A DNA stretch of 64,000 nucleotides from Limnoperna fortunei (GCA_944474755.1 OX104124.1:43601342-43665341); one strand, 5' to 3'; positions 33,431 to 47,265 are shown, counted from the stretch's first letter. The notes: generated from the sequence alone by a model not told the origin. Program-made: numbers and translations.

Positions 33431-34980
33431 TATTTATTTTGCTTTTGGTAAGGTTTTTTTTGTAATAAAACGCTATCTCTAACAATATCACTTGTACATG
33501 TAATTAATAAAGAACACAACACATTAAGCGATGAGTAAAGGGCAAACACATATCAAGCTGCCATTGATAAGTTACAAATAAGTCACAGCAGTTTAATCAC
33601 TCTCAAATCAGTCGCACAGTCCAATGTCGCATGAGATAACAAAATGATTGGACTAAGAGGAATGTCTACTTCAGCGATCACTGGCAGACCAGTCAGCGAT
33701 AATCGGTCAGTTAATTTGAACATGTTGTGTTAAGGGTGCATAAAAATATGATATAATATTTTTAAAGGGGAATCAGTTATTTCTGTTTAAATAGAATAAT
33801 TTGTGAAGACTTCAAAAAACTATATTATCATTTATTCAACATGTTAAATATTAACGCCAAAATGACATAATATCTGTCTTATTATTTATAGATTGAATGT
33901 TTAAAATATTTGTAAAAAGCTTTGTGTATCTGCAATTTTATAATGGTTTAATTGGACCATAATGTGAGGGTCACAGTGCTCTACCCTGCTATCCAGGTGG
34001 CGGACAATAAAGTTTATTGTTTTTAACTTGTTCTCGTCTACTGAAATACTGCTCACTGGAACTAAATTAAAAACATCTAATCAATCAGTATTAACATGGT
34101 TTAGATAAATAAGAAAAAAATAATCTTAAGATAAGATCAGATCGAGGGTGCTTTTTATTGTATTTCCATTTAAATTACAACGATCGAATACAGCAATTCA
34201 TTTATTGAACCTTGCTATTAATCATAGTTGAGGGATCCTTAGAACAGTTCAAGTAATTCCTTTAAATTTATTTTATTAAACAACTTTCATATATTTTGAA
34301 TTGCCTTCGATGATTAATTATTTAGACTATATTACAACAAAAACTTCAGATAATATTGATCTTAGAATCATACTTCATAAATTGATAGTTTTCATGTTTA
34401 CATTTTAAAGACTTAAAGTACATAGATCAAGAATAAACTATCGTTATATGTTCTTCCGAGAGATTGTAGTTTATTTTATGAAAAAAATAAGACAATAGAA
34501 CTACTAATCTAAAAAACAGTAAGTTAAAACAGTTGATGGAGTTTTGAAACCAAAAAGAATTTTAAATGACAACCTATATGAAAATTTCTCACTTAAAAAC
34601 AATGAAGCAAAGATAAGCAGATCAGCATTCTTTCGTTGCCGTCCACCATACATCTTACCGGTAACTTTTTCATCAAGGAGAACGCGTCGTTGTATTTAGC
34701 ATCGGAATATGACTCTTATGTAAAAAGTATTACAAACCTTTCAAACTACGGCATTACGATGCAGATGCTATCTTTAAGAAGTACACCGATGATGAAATTT
34801 TGTACATGGTTGACGATTTAAACATTATTTACATATCAACATAGAAACGAGTTGATATTGGTGAACGAAAAAAAATTCAATCTGGTAACAAATAGAATCG
34901 CCAAAGCAAAATTCCAAATCATTATTCACTAAATGTATAGAGAAGTTCAGAGAGCACATTAGTAACAGCACTGTGCACGG
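33431..34980. other. No supported gene
   Basis: A/T-rich. A short coding-like piece near 34636-34820 may belong with the remnant at 35200-35860, but it has stops. Confidence 0.4.
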
Positions 34981-35224
34981 AGATTACGAATCTGAAAGAC
35001 ACATTACCAACAGGTCAATTGAAAATGCAGATGAACTTTTCAGAGAATTATACATGCACTAGCATGGAGGACATATTACCTGCCAACTGAAACCAGTCCA
35101 AGTTTACAATACATCTAGTTGTCTACTACAAATGACCAATTGATGCATAAATCATTTGCATTTATTTCTAATGAATTAAGTCACACAAATCATCAGTATA
35201 TGCATTTATTAAGAACATAGCTCT

Positions 35225-35860
35225 ATGTTAAAAGATATTGTACCATTCATGTCATACCTTCATCACATCAGTGATATTCCAGCAAGTCAATACAGAAACA
35301 AGTATAGTTTTGGAATGATAGCTAATCACAAGAATTTGTTTGGTATACTCACTAGCTGGCATTTCTTTCAGACGGCACGGAAAAGGCCCCTGTGATGGTA
35401 TCGGTGTGGTCAAAAGAGAACAGAAGATTATTCAAGATGTTTGAAGTGTTTACTTATGGGCCAAATATATCAACGATTGTGCAGTCAAATGTATTTTTGT
35501 TAGGAAAGCCCAGTGTGCTTTTGCGACCACGAAATACGGGCAAAGAAACTAAAACCACTAAGAGGACTTTAAATCTGCATTGCAGTTTTGCATCAGATGA
35601 ACACAACGTTGCTATAAAGAGGGCCTCATGCTTCTGCCAACATTTCTTTAAAGATGGAGTCTTACAAATGAGTTGCTCTTGTTGGGAGGAACACAAGTCC
35701 GTACCAACGGAAATGAAATTCTACATAAAATTGAGGCTGATATTCCACAGTGTGACGGAGGACAAGTAGAAATACAGGAACTTCTGGTGGAACAGGTTGC
35801 CGATTTATACGACGATGACAATGACAATGGTACTAGAAAGTCCTTAATGTGCTTCTGAAA
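35225..35860 (+). pseudogene. Transposon-derived protein remnant (HGKGPCDGIG type)
   Basis: One frame at 35340-35450 reads LAGISFRRHGKGPCDGIG then VVKREQK. This resembles the SHGKGxxDGIGGxVKR signature that recurs in transposon-derived uncharacterised proteins of molluscs and other invertebrates. The end (35673-35858) reads GGTQVRTNGNEILHKIEADI, then VEQVADLYDDDNDNG and a stop, also protein-like. The pieces lie in different frames with stops between, so the source gene is broken. Function and exact family are not established. Confidence 0.3.
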
Positions 35861-35869
35861 AAGACTATG

Positions 35870-37480
35870 TCTAACGTAACGTAGGAATTTATACTTATCA
35901 CATTTTCCGTCAACTTTGAGCTTATTTTCCTCCAAAATAGATCAAATTTTAAATCCTAATTTTCCTGGATTCGGAGTGTTAAACACTGACTGCATAAAAT
36001 ATGTTAAATGGTGATAATTTCTGGCCATAATGTATTCAAGCATTATGCATGATTTAAATGTGATAAATAATAATCTAGTTGAGATGTGTTTGCAAGTCAT
36101 ATGTAGCAACGGATAGTATTGAGGCGGAAAAACCTTGAAGATGGTATGAAATACTGTAATTCCTTCAAAAGACCGATTTTTTTTATTTGATTAAACGGAT
36201 ACAACCAATGACAGTATCTTTGCTTTCATTCGTAATTGTAGCAATTAAAGTAAATAATGTATAAATGTCGATAATACGGAAACAAAAACATGTTTATATC
36301 TCTCGCTCTCTCTCTGATAGTAATAACAGAACATTTTGACAGCTGACTGTTGCATAAACAAATGGAACTATTTAATTGGAATGCTTCACTGTCCTGTCTG
36401 TCCATACTTTGCGCCATTACCAACTCCATAGACTTTGTTCTTGTATCCTGAAGTAATAATTGTCATATTACAACTGATATCTAACAAATATTATGCAACA
36501 ACCGGTTTTTAATTCTTACATTTCTAAGAGCTTTCTAGTTCAAACCGAAAAATAAAGAATATATCAAATATCAGTTGCGTATGTAATCAATACTACAATA
36601 TACATGACACGTAACAATCTAAAGGTATGTTCATTACTATAACACTTTATCGCATGATTATACACTTTGCGTGTTTTTGATCCGTCTGTAAATACTTTCG
36701 GTTCATGGCAACAGTACTAAAATTGCATCAAAATGTCGCTAGTTTTGAACGCTGCACAAGCGGTCAAGAAAATCTAATTATATGCTGAAAAAACACTTGG
36801 AATTTTCATTGAGTTTTTAAAACATAAATATTGGATTTGTTTTCAAAATACTGAAATGAAAATTAGTTCCGTAATTAACAAGTTGAATCTACAAGACATA
36901 GATGCCCGTGTCAGTTAAATTGTAAAACGCAATGAAATAGGAAGTCATGCAGAGTCGTAAATTCTATTCCACAGAGAGGAAGGCAGTGGACCTGAGGTGC
37001 TGCTCCTTGTCCCAGCGGCAAGAGAGATTTTGACAAAAACACATACTCACTCACTTTCTGGCACATGCACATTTATAAAAGGATAAAAGTTTGTTTTTAT
37101 TGACTTGTTGCTTGACTGCTTAAAAGGGGCATTTTTTTAAATCTAGAGAAGTCGCTTCCCTTCCCTGCCTACATATAATTTACGGTACTGTCATGAAAAA
37201 TAGGAATCACTTAGTCATGACGTGAAAAAATACGTTCACTGCCACTACCAAGTGTCTTGTGTGTGATAGGCAATTGTAACTATAACATCGTTGGGTTGAC
37301 AGTTTATAATGACTTGTGGAATACCATTTCATATTTGCAATAGAATTCTGTGACGACATCAAACCCGTGTATCTAATACGCTCAATCAGTTCCTTGAATT
37401 TTATAAATAGTGCATTGGAATGAATATAACTGTGTATTTTAATACTTGTTTACATTTGCAAGAAAGAAAAACAAAAAATA
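35870..37480. other. No supported gene
   Basis: A/T-rich, no gene or structured repeat recognised. Confidence 0.45.
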
Positions 37481-37529
37481 TATGAAACCGCCATTTGTTA
37501 AGAGTACAAATGAAAAGGTCTGTTCTAAA

Positions 37530-38500
37530 GTCAGAAAATATATGTGATGCTATGGGCTTTTGTGTCTGTTGCTAAGCACAAAATGTCACTTCCAGTCATA
37601 AAAATGGGTTATTTGAGTAAAGAAAGTGCTCCCAGCCAAAAATAGATGGTTGTTAAGGACTTTTATGCCTGTTGCTATGGACAAAATGCCACTTCCGGTC
37701 ATAAAATGACATATTTCAGTAAAGTACATCATTCTGAATCTAAAAATATAGGTTGCAAAGGACTTTTTATAACAGTTACCTTGTTGCTATGGTATGACCT
37801 TGACCTATGACCTATACCTTGGCTCAAATTGAAGCTCTTTTCCTACTGATTACTTTAACCCTATATATTTACTATATTATCTCTAACCGTTTTCAAGTTG
37901 TAACCAAAAACCGATTAACCGAAACGCATAAAGGGCTGTAACTCGAAAACTGTTCTTCGCACAGCTTCGGGGCATGTACCAAAATGAAGGTCTCGATAAG
38001 AGGAGTATTTTCTCCATTTATTGTCTGCTACTATCTTTTATGGTTTATGAGATATAGTGCTAACAAGACTAATGGTGACCTTTGACCTTGACTTTTGAAT
38101 ATGTCACTAAGGATCAATGGTGGTGGTCCCAAGTCTCTAGGACTTACGGTTTTCGAGAGAAAAATTTTGACGCGTTGAGACATTTTTCAGGTCAAAAACA
38201 CGTAAACAGGAAGTTGATTGAAAGAAAAAAAATTTCCATGTTAAATCATTGCCATATGGCAGCCTACATTTTGTACACTTCAGATTTTGAGAATCGGTTA
38301 CGGTTTCTGAGTTTATCTGCTAACAAGGGTTTTCGTGTTCGGGCAGATAACTCTGTTGCTAAAACCAGATCGGTCTAAAAGCATGAGCCATGTCATCTCC
38401 GGATATGACCGATTAATGGTACCAAGTATAGAAATGAAATGTTGAGACACTTTTTGGCAAAGCTCCGCGGAAGAAGAAAAAAAATAATAATCATAAGAAA
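37530..38500 (+). repeat. 1-kb non-coding dispersed repeat (family E), copy 1
   Basis: Shares ordered landmarks with copies 2-4: GTTGCTATGGACAAAATGCC, ACTTCCGGT..TAAAATGACATATTTCAGTAAAG, GTTACCTTGTTGCTATGG, CTCTAACCGTTTTCAAGTTG, GGGCTGTAACTCGAAAAC and GGGCAGATAACTC. It ends with CCGCGGAAGAAGAAAAAAAA. There is no conserved open frame, so the conservation is of the DNA rather than a protein. Confidence 0.75.
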
Positions 38501-39563
38501 TCCACTTGGAAAGAGGACAGACCTTAATTAAACTTTATTCCCCATATCATAATGTCGTTTTATTTTGCCGTTCCCCAAACAAACAGAAGGAACGATATGA
38601 AAGCCGTATTTGACTATTTTGATTTTTCTTATGTTAGCTATTTTGTCATGAAATAACAAGGCGACAAAAACAGAATGTGTGATAAAAAGTATTTTTAACA
38701 AGTTGCTGAAAGTGGCGTAAAATCACATTTATTTTGGAGTACAGGAAAATACAAAACCAGGAATGCATTTTAAGAAATAATAGGATAACATTTTGAGTTA
38801 CTGTGTTTATTTATTATTTGTGTAACTTTTAACTATAATTTCTACTGTTTTGGTGCTTATTGAAGGTCATTTAACAAAAAGATCTTTTTACCTAAACATT
38901 AAACAAGCAGACCATCTATTGTAATCAAAGTTGAAATACATGTTAGTGAGACAACAGTCCAGGTAAATATACTGTTTGTATTTATAGTAATTCTCTTTTC
39001 AGATAGACGATTAGGACATCGTTGCCAAATCACCAAAAAAAAACGGAATTCTTACGACACGTTGAAATTTCCTGGTTGCATGGTGAAGTTATAGCCTCAA
39101 TGACAATAATGTTGCTCCTTCGACTTTTTGTATCTACGCTGAGACATAAAATTGTCACAGGAGCATCATAATTGTCGCTAATTGAACTTTGTGGTGTCCA
39201 TAATGAAATAAAAATGAAAATGAAATAACCGGGTTGATTTCAAAAATTATTTCAGGAAAAGTTATGTTTAACTGTTAAACTTATTTACATTAAGACAGCA
39301 TCTCTCTATGTTTTCTTAAGCCTTAAATAGGACTTGCGCATTTACTCTAAAATCAAGGAAATAGGACCACTAAGTATCTATTATCTGGATTTTTTTTTGT
39401 TCTTTCAAAAGGAAAAATGAAAATGCCCGATACAGAAAGGAACACAATGAACATTGTGAATGCGTTTCTTCATAGAAGTACATTTGTTTAAATTTTCGTT
39501 CGCACCAAATTTTTATATTTGCCTATGATTTTTTAAAATATCAACATAAAAATATAAAAAAAA

Positions 39564-40560
39564 AGATAGGGCTAATTGTTCAAGAACAATTAGAAAGGTC
39601 TTTCCCAGATCCCTTTAAGAAATTAATTTTTCGTTACCTGTTGTTTTAAACTTGACTAGATAGGTTGATTGACTATTTCTGTACTACTAAGGTAAAACAA
39701 ATCATGGTTGTCGAAGTCTTTTGTGGCTGTTGCTAGGGACAAAATGCCACTCCCGGTTGTAAAATGTCATATTTCAGTAATTTACATCATCCTAATTTAA
39801 AAAAAAAAATACATGGTTGCTAAGGACTATTTGAAATGGTTACCCTGTTGCTATAGTATGACATTGACCCGTGCCCCTGGAAAGTGGGCTCAAATTGAAT
39901 GCCATGACTCGATGATCATATTATTTCTATATGTTTACTATATTATCTCTAACCGTTTTCAAGTTATATGCAAAAACTGATTAACCGGAACGAGTCAAGG
40001 GCTGTAACTCGAAAACGGTTCATCGCACAGTTTCGAACCAAATGTACCAAATGAGGGTCTTGATGAGACTAGTATTTTTGCCCATTTTTTGTCTTCTATC
40101 TGTTATAGTTTTTGAGTTTTAGTGATAACAAGATTGGAGGTATAAGGTCGTGGTCGCTTCTGAGCTTTAACTTTGTGATTTTCTTTAAGGACATGTCAAA
40201 GGATGACACAGGGTGAAGTCCTCAGGTGTTTTCGACTTATGGTTTGTGAGTTTTTGTGATAAGCGCAGTCCTTGGGGCATTCCAGGTATACTGCTCGCCT
40301 CCGCTACTCAAAAATTTTAGCCAAATTATGTCATAAAGTTGTTTCAAAAGTTCCTCAACATGTCGAACTTTTCAGATTTCTTCTATCTGTTATAGTTCCA
40401 GAGATAACAAGGTTTTCGGTGTTTGGGCAGATAACTCGTAAAGAAAAATGTTTCGGTTTCACAGGATGAATTCCGAATAGACTTTCAGTGGCCAAAACTT
40501 GTCGCGAAAGACCAAAATGGTATGTATAGTAGTTTTTAAACTGTTTGGTTTTGAAAGTTA
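39564..40560 (+). repeat. Family E repeat, copy 2
   Basis: Begins AGATAGGGCTAATTG with the perfect palindrome CTAATTGTTC/GAACAATTAG (39571-39592) and follows the copy 1 landmarks. It ends CCAAAACTTGTCGCGAAAGA just before copy 3. Confidence 0.75.
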
Positions 40561-40570
40561 GCGGAAAAAA

Positions 40571-41525
40571 AGATAGGGCTAATTATTCAAGAACAATAGA
40601 AAGGTCTTTCCCAGATTCCTGTAAGAAATGTATTTTTCTTCATCTTTTGTTTTGAACTTGACTACATAGGTTGCTGGACCATTTTTTAGGCGGATTACAC
40701 TTTCTGTGGTCCCGAGTTAAACAATACATGGTTGCCAAGGACTTTTGTGGCCGTTGCTAGGGACAAAATGCCACTTCCGGTTGTAAAATGACATATTTCA
40801 GTAAAGTACTTCATTTTGATTTAAAATATATATGGTTGCTAAGGACTTTTTGTAATGGTTACCTTGTTGCTATGGTATGACCTTGACTGGTAACTTTTAA
40901 AAATGACCTCAAATTGAAGGCCTTGACTTGATGATCATATCCAACCTATATGTTTGCTATATTATCTCTAACCGTTTTCAAGTTGTATGAAAAAAAACTG
41001 ATTAACCGAAATAAGTCAAGGGCTCGAACTCGAAAACGGTTCATCTCACAGTTTCAAACCAAATGTATCAAATGAGGATCTTGTTGAGAGGAGTATTTTT
41101 CCTATTTATTGTCTTCATCTATCTTTTATAGTTTTTGAGTTGTAATGATAACAAGATTAGAGGCCAAAGGTCGAAGTCACTTCTGAACTTTGACTTTGAG
41201 ATTTTCTTTAAAGACATGTCACAGAACGACAAATGGTTAAGACATTTCATGATTTCGACTTACGGTTAGTGAATTTTTGTCGTAAGCGGACCTTGAAACA
41301 TTCCAGGGATACCGCTCGCCTCCGCTAGTCAGAAATTTTCTGCCGAATTATCTCATAAAGTTGCCTCAAATGTTCCTTAACATTTGTCACTTTTCAGTTT
41401 TCTTCTATCTGTTATGGTTCCGGAGATTATGCGATAACAAGGTTTTCGTTGTTTGGGCAGATAACTCTGTAAAGAAAAACATTTCGGTTTTACAGGATGG
41501 ATTCCGAATAGACTTTCGAACCTGC
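40571..41525 (+). repeat. Family E repeat, copy 3 (in tandem with copy 2)
   Basis: Starts with the same AGATAGGGCTAATT 1007 bp after copy 2, so copies 2 and 3 are head-to-tail. The start palindrome is damaged here. It ends near GAATAGACTTTCGA. Confidence 0.75.
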
Positions 41526-42147
41526 AGCCTCAGTGTTAGCAGACACGTGATCAATAGCAGATGACCTTCTACCTCAACCAATCGGCCTCCGTGGCCCATT
41601 GTTCTGTATAACAATTTTGCTGGTCGAATATTTGTATCGTCAAATTATTATTGCCGTTTCGACGATAAAGATGTCTTACAATTCATCTGCAATTTAATTC
41701 TCAGTCTTCATGCAAAAAGTGCAGAGTGGGTTACAGTTCTAAACTATCGTTAATATGAACATAATGTGCAGAACAAATTGTAATTGCAATGTAATATTGA
41801 TGGCACATACAATGATACTATCTTTGTCATGTCATACAAAAATATATCCAAAGGATATTATCATATCATATCATATTTATTTGTACAACCTGAATATTGT
41901 AGATTTACATAAAAAAATAGATGAAGAAAGTATTTCATATTGTTTATGTTTATATTTAATTTAAAACATTGTTCATGATTTTAATGAATTTATAGTTTTA
42001 AAATAAATACACTTTATTGTTCAGGTTATTTTAATTTGATAACAGAATGTAGTATTTTCTATCAGTCTAACAAAGTGTAATATATTTTTCTTTTTGCGAA
42101 TGCTGACGAACGAATTAACCTTATTTTGACCTGTACTGCGCATGAGG

Positions 42148-42275
42148 ACGAACGAACGAACGGTTTTTATTTATTTGTTTTGCGTATGCGGACGAACGAA
42201 CGAACAAACGGACGTACGGATGGACGAACGAAAAACGATATACGAACGAACGGAAAACGAAAAACGAACGCATAA
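42148..42275 (+). repeat. (ACGA)n-type tetranucleotide tract
   Basis: Imperfect ACGA/ACGG repeats with interruptions. The apparent peptides here are repeat translations. Confidence 0.85.
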
Positions 42276-42884
42276 ATGGGAACGTTTTACGCTTCAGGGG
42301 GTGTACTATGAATATTCAGTATGCCGCGCCTACATACATATAGCAATCATAATACCACCTTGCTTTTTTTCTTTAATAAAATATGCCAGAATAATACAGT
42401 TATAATTAAAGTTTCTTACATGAATAGAAATAAAAAAACATACAGATAAGAGGGTGGTGGATCAAATTGTAACATTGCGAAATACAATGGGTGATAGATC
42501 AGATTGTAACCCTGAAAAAAACATTGTCAACCGAGGTTTGTTTGTTTCGAAAGGGAACAGTTTAATCTAATACCCTCTCATCTATATTTTATTTATTTGA
42601 TTATACGAATGATTTGGCATTTTAATTGATTTCGGTGTTCAATTTGTATATGAAATGTTTGAGTTATTAAATTAAAAACGTGTGTTGTTATACTCATACT
42701 GCCTTGAAATCAGGTGTTGGGTAGTTATCACGAAGAAAACATTGTCAACCGATACAAAATCAAGGGCGGTATGGTTTTTATTATACTGAATGCATATTAT
42801 CTAAATACAAAACGTGAACATCCATATAGATAATGCACTGGCAAATATGTTCAATGTAAAATGCTTTTCGAAGTGAAGGTAATA

Positions 42885-43105
42885 ACAAAATACCGAACAC
42901 CGATAAAAATGTCAAACAGACAATCCACAAATCAAAGTGCGCGAGAAACCGGCAACTCCAGAACTAACAGCCAAAAACACAGTAACTACAGCAATGGTCC
43001 TTACTTGGTACATGCATTTCAAAAGAAATGGTGGGTTCAACCAGGTTGTATGGCATGCCAAACTTCACCCTTCATTACTGTAGTATTTGAGTTGGTTAGT
43101 TGATT
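42885..43105 (+). repeat. Dispersed repeat of about 210 bp, copy 2
   Basis: Colinear with 20766-20980 in the same orientation; see that entry for shared landmarks. Confidence 0.7.
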
Positions 43106-45170
43106 AAAAATGTAGGTATCATATATCACTAGTCAATAATAGGTTTATCCAACAATCATCGTAGCACATTCACTGTACACTAAATTCAAAATTTGGGAAA
43201 TCTATCTGTAACCATATTTTTCAAACGAGATAAAATATTTTTCGACAAGGAAGTGGAACCTATAGTAAAACTTATTAAAGGCGTTTTTTCTTGTAACAAA
43301 AATAATTGACATTTTCATGTATTTGTTGTGTCTAAGTCATGTTTGTGCGGAAACAAAAAAAGGTGGTATAAACTTCAGCTAAAGTGGATGATAATTTACC
43401 AGGTCGTAATTTTTGGTCTGAGCGTATTATAATTTGTTGTATCAGCTACAAACTTCGACTAGACGGGTCATAATTTTCCAATTGGCAATCTCCGTTCTAA
43501 GCAGGTGTTGCTTTAATGGTCGGGGCTAAGTCGAATCGGTAGAAACGCTTGGTTAACTGTACAAAAACAGCATTTTTGCGTGAAGTATAATTAAATTTGA
43601 AAGGGCCCATGAAACATCCGTAAACATTTTAACGGAAAAGGTTACTGCTTGATCAATGGCAACTAAGAGTGTAATGAAAACAAGTCATTATCAAGCGCAC
43701 CCAAGACCTACAAGCCACACAAGAAGGCCTTAAATAAGAGGGTGACATTATAACAATTTATACCGCCTGAGCAAGGATGACATATTAAATTGTTACCCTC
43801 GCCTTATTAGACATATTAAATTGTTACCCTCGCCTTATTTAGTAAAATTACAACTTTCATACATTATCTAAAATACATTTTAATATCCTGTGTATACGCA
43901 TAATGTGAGCGTGTTTGTAATACAATTACCCAGGAAGAGATTGCACAATAAATTAGTTTTTTGTATTAAAAGGTTAGTTCAAACCGCAAACATGTTGATT
44001 TATGTAAGTCTACAATTGTTTTTTTTTGCATGGAATCGAAATTTAAAAATATCCAAATAACAACTATTTTATATTTTATATTAAAAGCCACATTAATGAT
44101 TTAGTAAAATTAGCTTTGTAGATTAATATTGCAAACAATTAGATATCGATATTAGAGAACTTTGGGTATCGGAGGGTCAATACATCTTCGACTCTTTCTA
44201 ATGATAAATACATGTATTCGCAACCTTTATAGTATCCCTTAATATTGTATTTAATTCATTAAGTCTTTTCTATCTGTTATAGTAAAGTTATTTTATATAT
44301 TTCTAGAATTTATATTTGCTGTCATTATTTAAGTAAATACGCTTATGTTAAACAAACGTTCTTCAAACCAATTATTTAAATACAAAATATACTTTGTATT
44401 TCAATGTACTATGAAGTGTATCAATAAAAAGTTATTTACTCGGAAAAGGGTTACAAAATGCTGTTGTGTCGTTGAATGAGGTTAACGTCATTTAGTAAGT
44501 TTTCAGCATGTCTTTGCTATTCTATTAATAATTCTAATAATATCCTTGTGTAATTTAAGGATCATATCGGGGAAGTTATTCTACCTAATGGGACAACTCA
44601 AAAACTTTAACTTAAAACTGTTTGACTAGTACTTATATAGAAGTAATTGCCTTTAACGCAGTTGTCATTAAACTTCTAAATGGAAGACATCAACCTAAGT
44701 ACAACAAATTCTTTTTTAAGTAGCGTATTGATCAACCGCAGTGTCCCTCTGGTCTAGAAAATTTAAATCCTGATCCCAAGATCGAAATCAACGTATGAAG
44801 TATGAATAACACTATACGCCACAGCTTATGAATACACGTGAAGTTGACAAATAGGAAGACGAAGTTATCACGCTTGCTGTAGAGTTTGATTTGTATCTTC
44901 ATATTTTGTCGATTTCGAGAAGAAATTTAACGTATTTGTAATGTTCTAAATCTCGAGCTCCTTTGCAAAAATAAATAGAAATAGTAACCATACTAAGAGT
45001 TATACATTGACAAAACATTATCTAAAGAGCGTGATGTAAAATTAGGGGCAATCGTCTTTGCCATTTTTGTCAATAGGCGTCGAGATAGATTTATAAAAGC
45101 AAGTAGACAACGAATTGGGCATAGTTTGTACCTATTGTATGGAAAGCAAGAAGTATCTTCATACTTCTGA
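43106..45170. other. No supported gene
   Basis: A/T-rich. A doubled GACATATTAAATTGTTACCC occurs at about 43770-43830. A heptamer-like run of CAGAGTT/CAGATTT lies at about 45168-45260. Confidence 0.45.
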
Positions 45171-45291
45171 CTTCAGAGTTTAGACTTCAGAGTTCAGAGT
45201 TCACAATTCAGATTTCAAACTTTGATGTACAAATTTAAGAATTCATTCTTCTGACTTCAGAGTATGTTCTTACATATATAAACTGCCCAAA

Positions 45292-45450
45292 TTGTTCGCA
45301 GTTCAGATAACGATCAAGTCAAACGATCATGTTGAGATAGGATTGATAAAACTTTATTTCTGTAATGGATTTTCACACAGGAAAATTCAGAACACGTTGC
45401 TGTGTAAGCATGGGCTCGTCATAAGCCTAGTGATATATATACATTTCAAT
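45292..45450 (+). pseudogene. Helix-turn-helix scrap of an integrase-type transposon
   Basis: The segment IGLIKLYFCNGFSHRKI followed by LCKHGLVIS resembles the N-terminal helix-turn-helix found in a class of invertebrate integrase-core proteins (pattern IxxYFxxGxxYxEI..L..xHGIxIS). No integrase catalytic domain follows; within 10-20 residues the frame passes into a Penelope-like reverse transcriptase. Confidence 0.35.
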
Positions 45451-45454
45451 ATCT

Positions 45455-46318
45455 TGCGTAAATTTGCACCAGCTTACGGAATATTAGTCATAGGATTTCT
45501 TGAACAAAATATATACCAAAAAGTAAAGATATTAGGCCTTGAGAGGGCAAAGTACATAGAAAATTAATGGTATAGATTTTTGGATGATTGTTTTATAATC
45601 TGGACAAAACCTGAAAATAGCTTGAAAACCTTTAGTGAAATTCTAAATGACATGCAACCAGCCATTAATTGTACTTCGGAAATGAGCAATTAAAAATGCT
45701 GTTTCTGGACATCTTAGTGGAGACAATAATGATGGAGAAATTATAACCTATATTTACTACAAAGATACGGACACTCCGTATTTGTTTAGCACGAAAACTT
45801 TGCACAATTGTAAAGAAACCGGAACTACAAAAAGTACGACTTGAAGAATTAAAAGAGTTCCTGTTAAAACAAGGATACCCATTTACTCTTATAAACAACG
45901 CCATTGCAAAATCGACACATATTCCAATCGCCGAACTTCGTGCTACTAAAAATGTACAACCGACGGACAACAGCTTAATTCCTTTGTGGTTACTCACAAT
46001 CCGTGCAATACAAATATATTCAATGTCGCAAAACAGAACATTCCGATAGTTGCACAGAGTAGTCAGCTAAAAAACTGAATAAACGATAAAAGGTTACTCA
46101 AAGGAAAAAGTCAACCTCAAAAATTAAAACGTTTATAAACCAAAGCACAATTTAATTCGAATTCACCACAGACTTTTAAAGTACAAAAATGCGGTGACAA
46201 AAGATGTGGAACTTGTGCGTACATTCATACAGGAAATGAAATAACATTAGACGATGGAAGAAAAAATTCAACAAACGCAGATGTGAACTGTAAAAGTTAC
46301 ATGTATTTTACTGCCAAT
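45455..46318 (+). pseudogene. Penelope-like element reverse transcriptase and linker, decayed
   Basis: Order of remnants: APAYGILVIGFLEQNIY (RT core region before the catalytic box), YRFLDDCFIIW (the Y/FxDD box), a FLDI-like segment with VEDNNDGEIITYIYYKDTD, then EELKEFLLKQGYPF, IPIAELRATK, and finally the cysteine linker KCGDKRCGTCAYI leading to DVNCKSYMY. This is the order in Penelope-like elements, where the linker precedes a GIY-YIG endonuclease. The endonuclease is absent: sequence ends at the linker and enters A/T-rich DNA at 46318. Stops occur at 45565-45567, near 45690 and in 46070-46140. Confidence 0.75.
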
Positions 46319-46319
46319 T

Positions 46320-47260
46320 AATATTAATATTTATTTTAATATTATATATATATTATTAAAGAACTATTAGAGGTTACAAGACTAATATTAATAATACGTT
46401 ATGCGTTAAACGTATGCCCTCAATCTGCCCACTGTAAACTACTGGATAATTAGCTTTGTTCTCAGCAGGCACACTGTTTCAAGGAAATCCTAATAGGAAA
46501 TAGAGGCTCTTGAGTACCTTATAATTTTGGGGAGATGTATACTTCATACAATTGCTGCTGGAATGTTACCACATAAAAATGGAAGGTTCTCAATTATAGG
46601 AAAATTATGATTATCGATTTTGTCGAAAATTTGTCAACCGAACTTTATTGTCAACTTATAGATGTAGGTCAATGTTTGGGGCCGACTGAGATGCCTCTTT
46701 GGTGTCCTTGATTTCAAATTCACTGGGTACAAAATAGTCACCTAATTTCGGAATATTAAAAAAAGCACGTCATCTTAATAGCGGAACCTGAAATTAAAGG
46801 TGTGTGTTATCTTATTGTACTTGTTTTTAAGAAGCCCTTTAATAAATTCCGCTTCATACGTATTGAAGTAACAAGTCAGCAGGAAGAAGAGTGCAGTTGA
46901 TACCAGTTAAAAATTTGACGGGCCATTGAAAAAACGTCAAATAAACATGACAAGCAGAAAATAAAGCATTCTGATGATTAACAAAGATGCCTTGTTTCCT
47001 GATGTGGACGAACAACATTTACAAACGATGAAAACATTTGACTTAGGCTAAACACAAGACAGCAAGAAAATAAATATTGTCTTTATTCAGAAAAGTTCGA
47101 TTTTATTAGTGAAGTATTGTGTCACCTGTTATTTCTTTGAGCTAGAAGCCAACTGAATTTTAAAATGGCAATTCTCTTTTAATAGCTGAAAGATGTTCAA
47201 AAATGTTCAACAATGTAAATGGTAGGTTACACTTAAATTAAATCAGCGAGCGAGAATCAG
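46320..47260. other. No supported gene
   Basis: Intergenic sequence between the Penelope-like remnant and the 3' end of the Ig receptor gene. Confidence 0.45.
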
Positions 47261-47265
47261 ACACA

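Noticed and set aside
42142..42405. 87-codon frame rich in Arg, Thr and Glu
   Set aside because: Translation of the ACGA tetranucleotide tract.
45665..45997. 110-codon minus-strand frame
   Set aside because: Antisense of the Penelope-like RT remnant, which has specific motifs on the plus strand.
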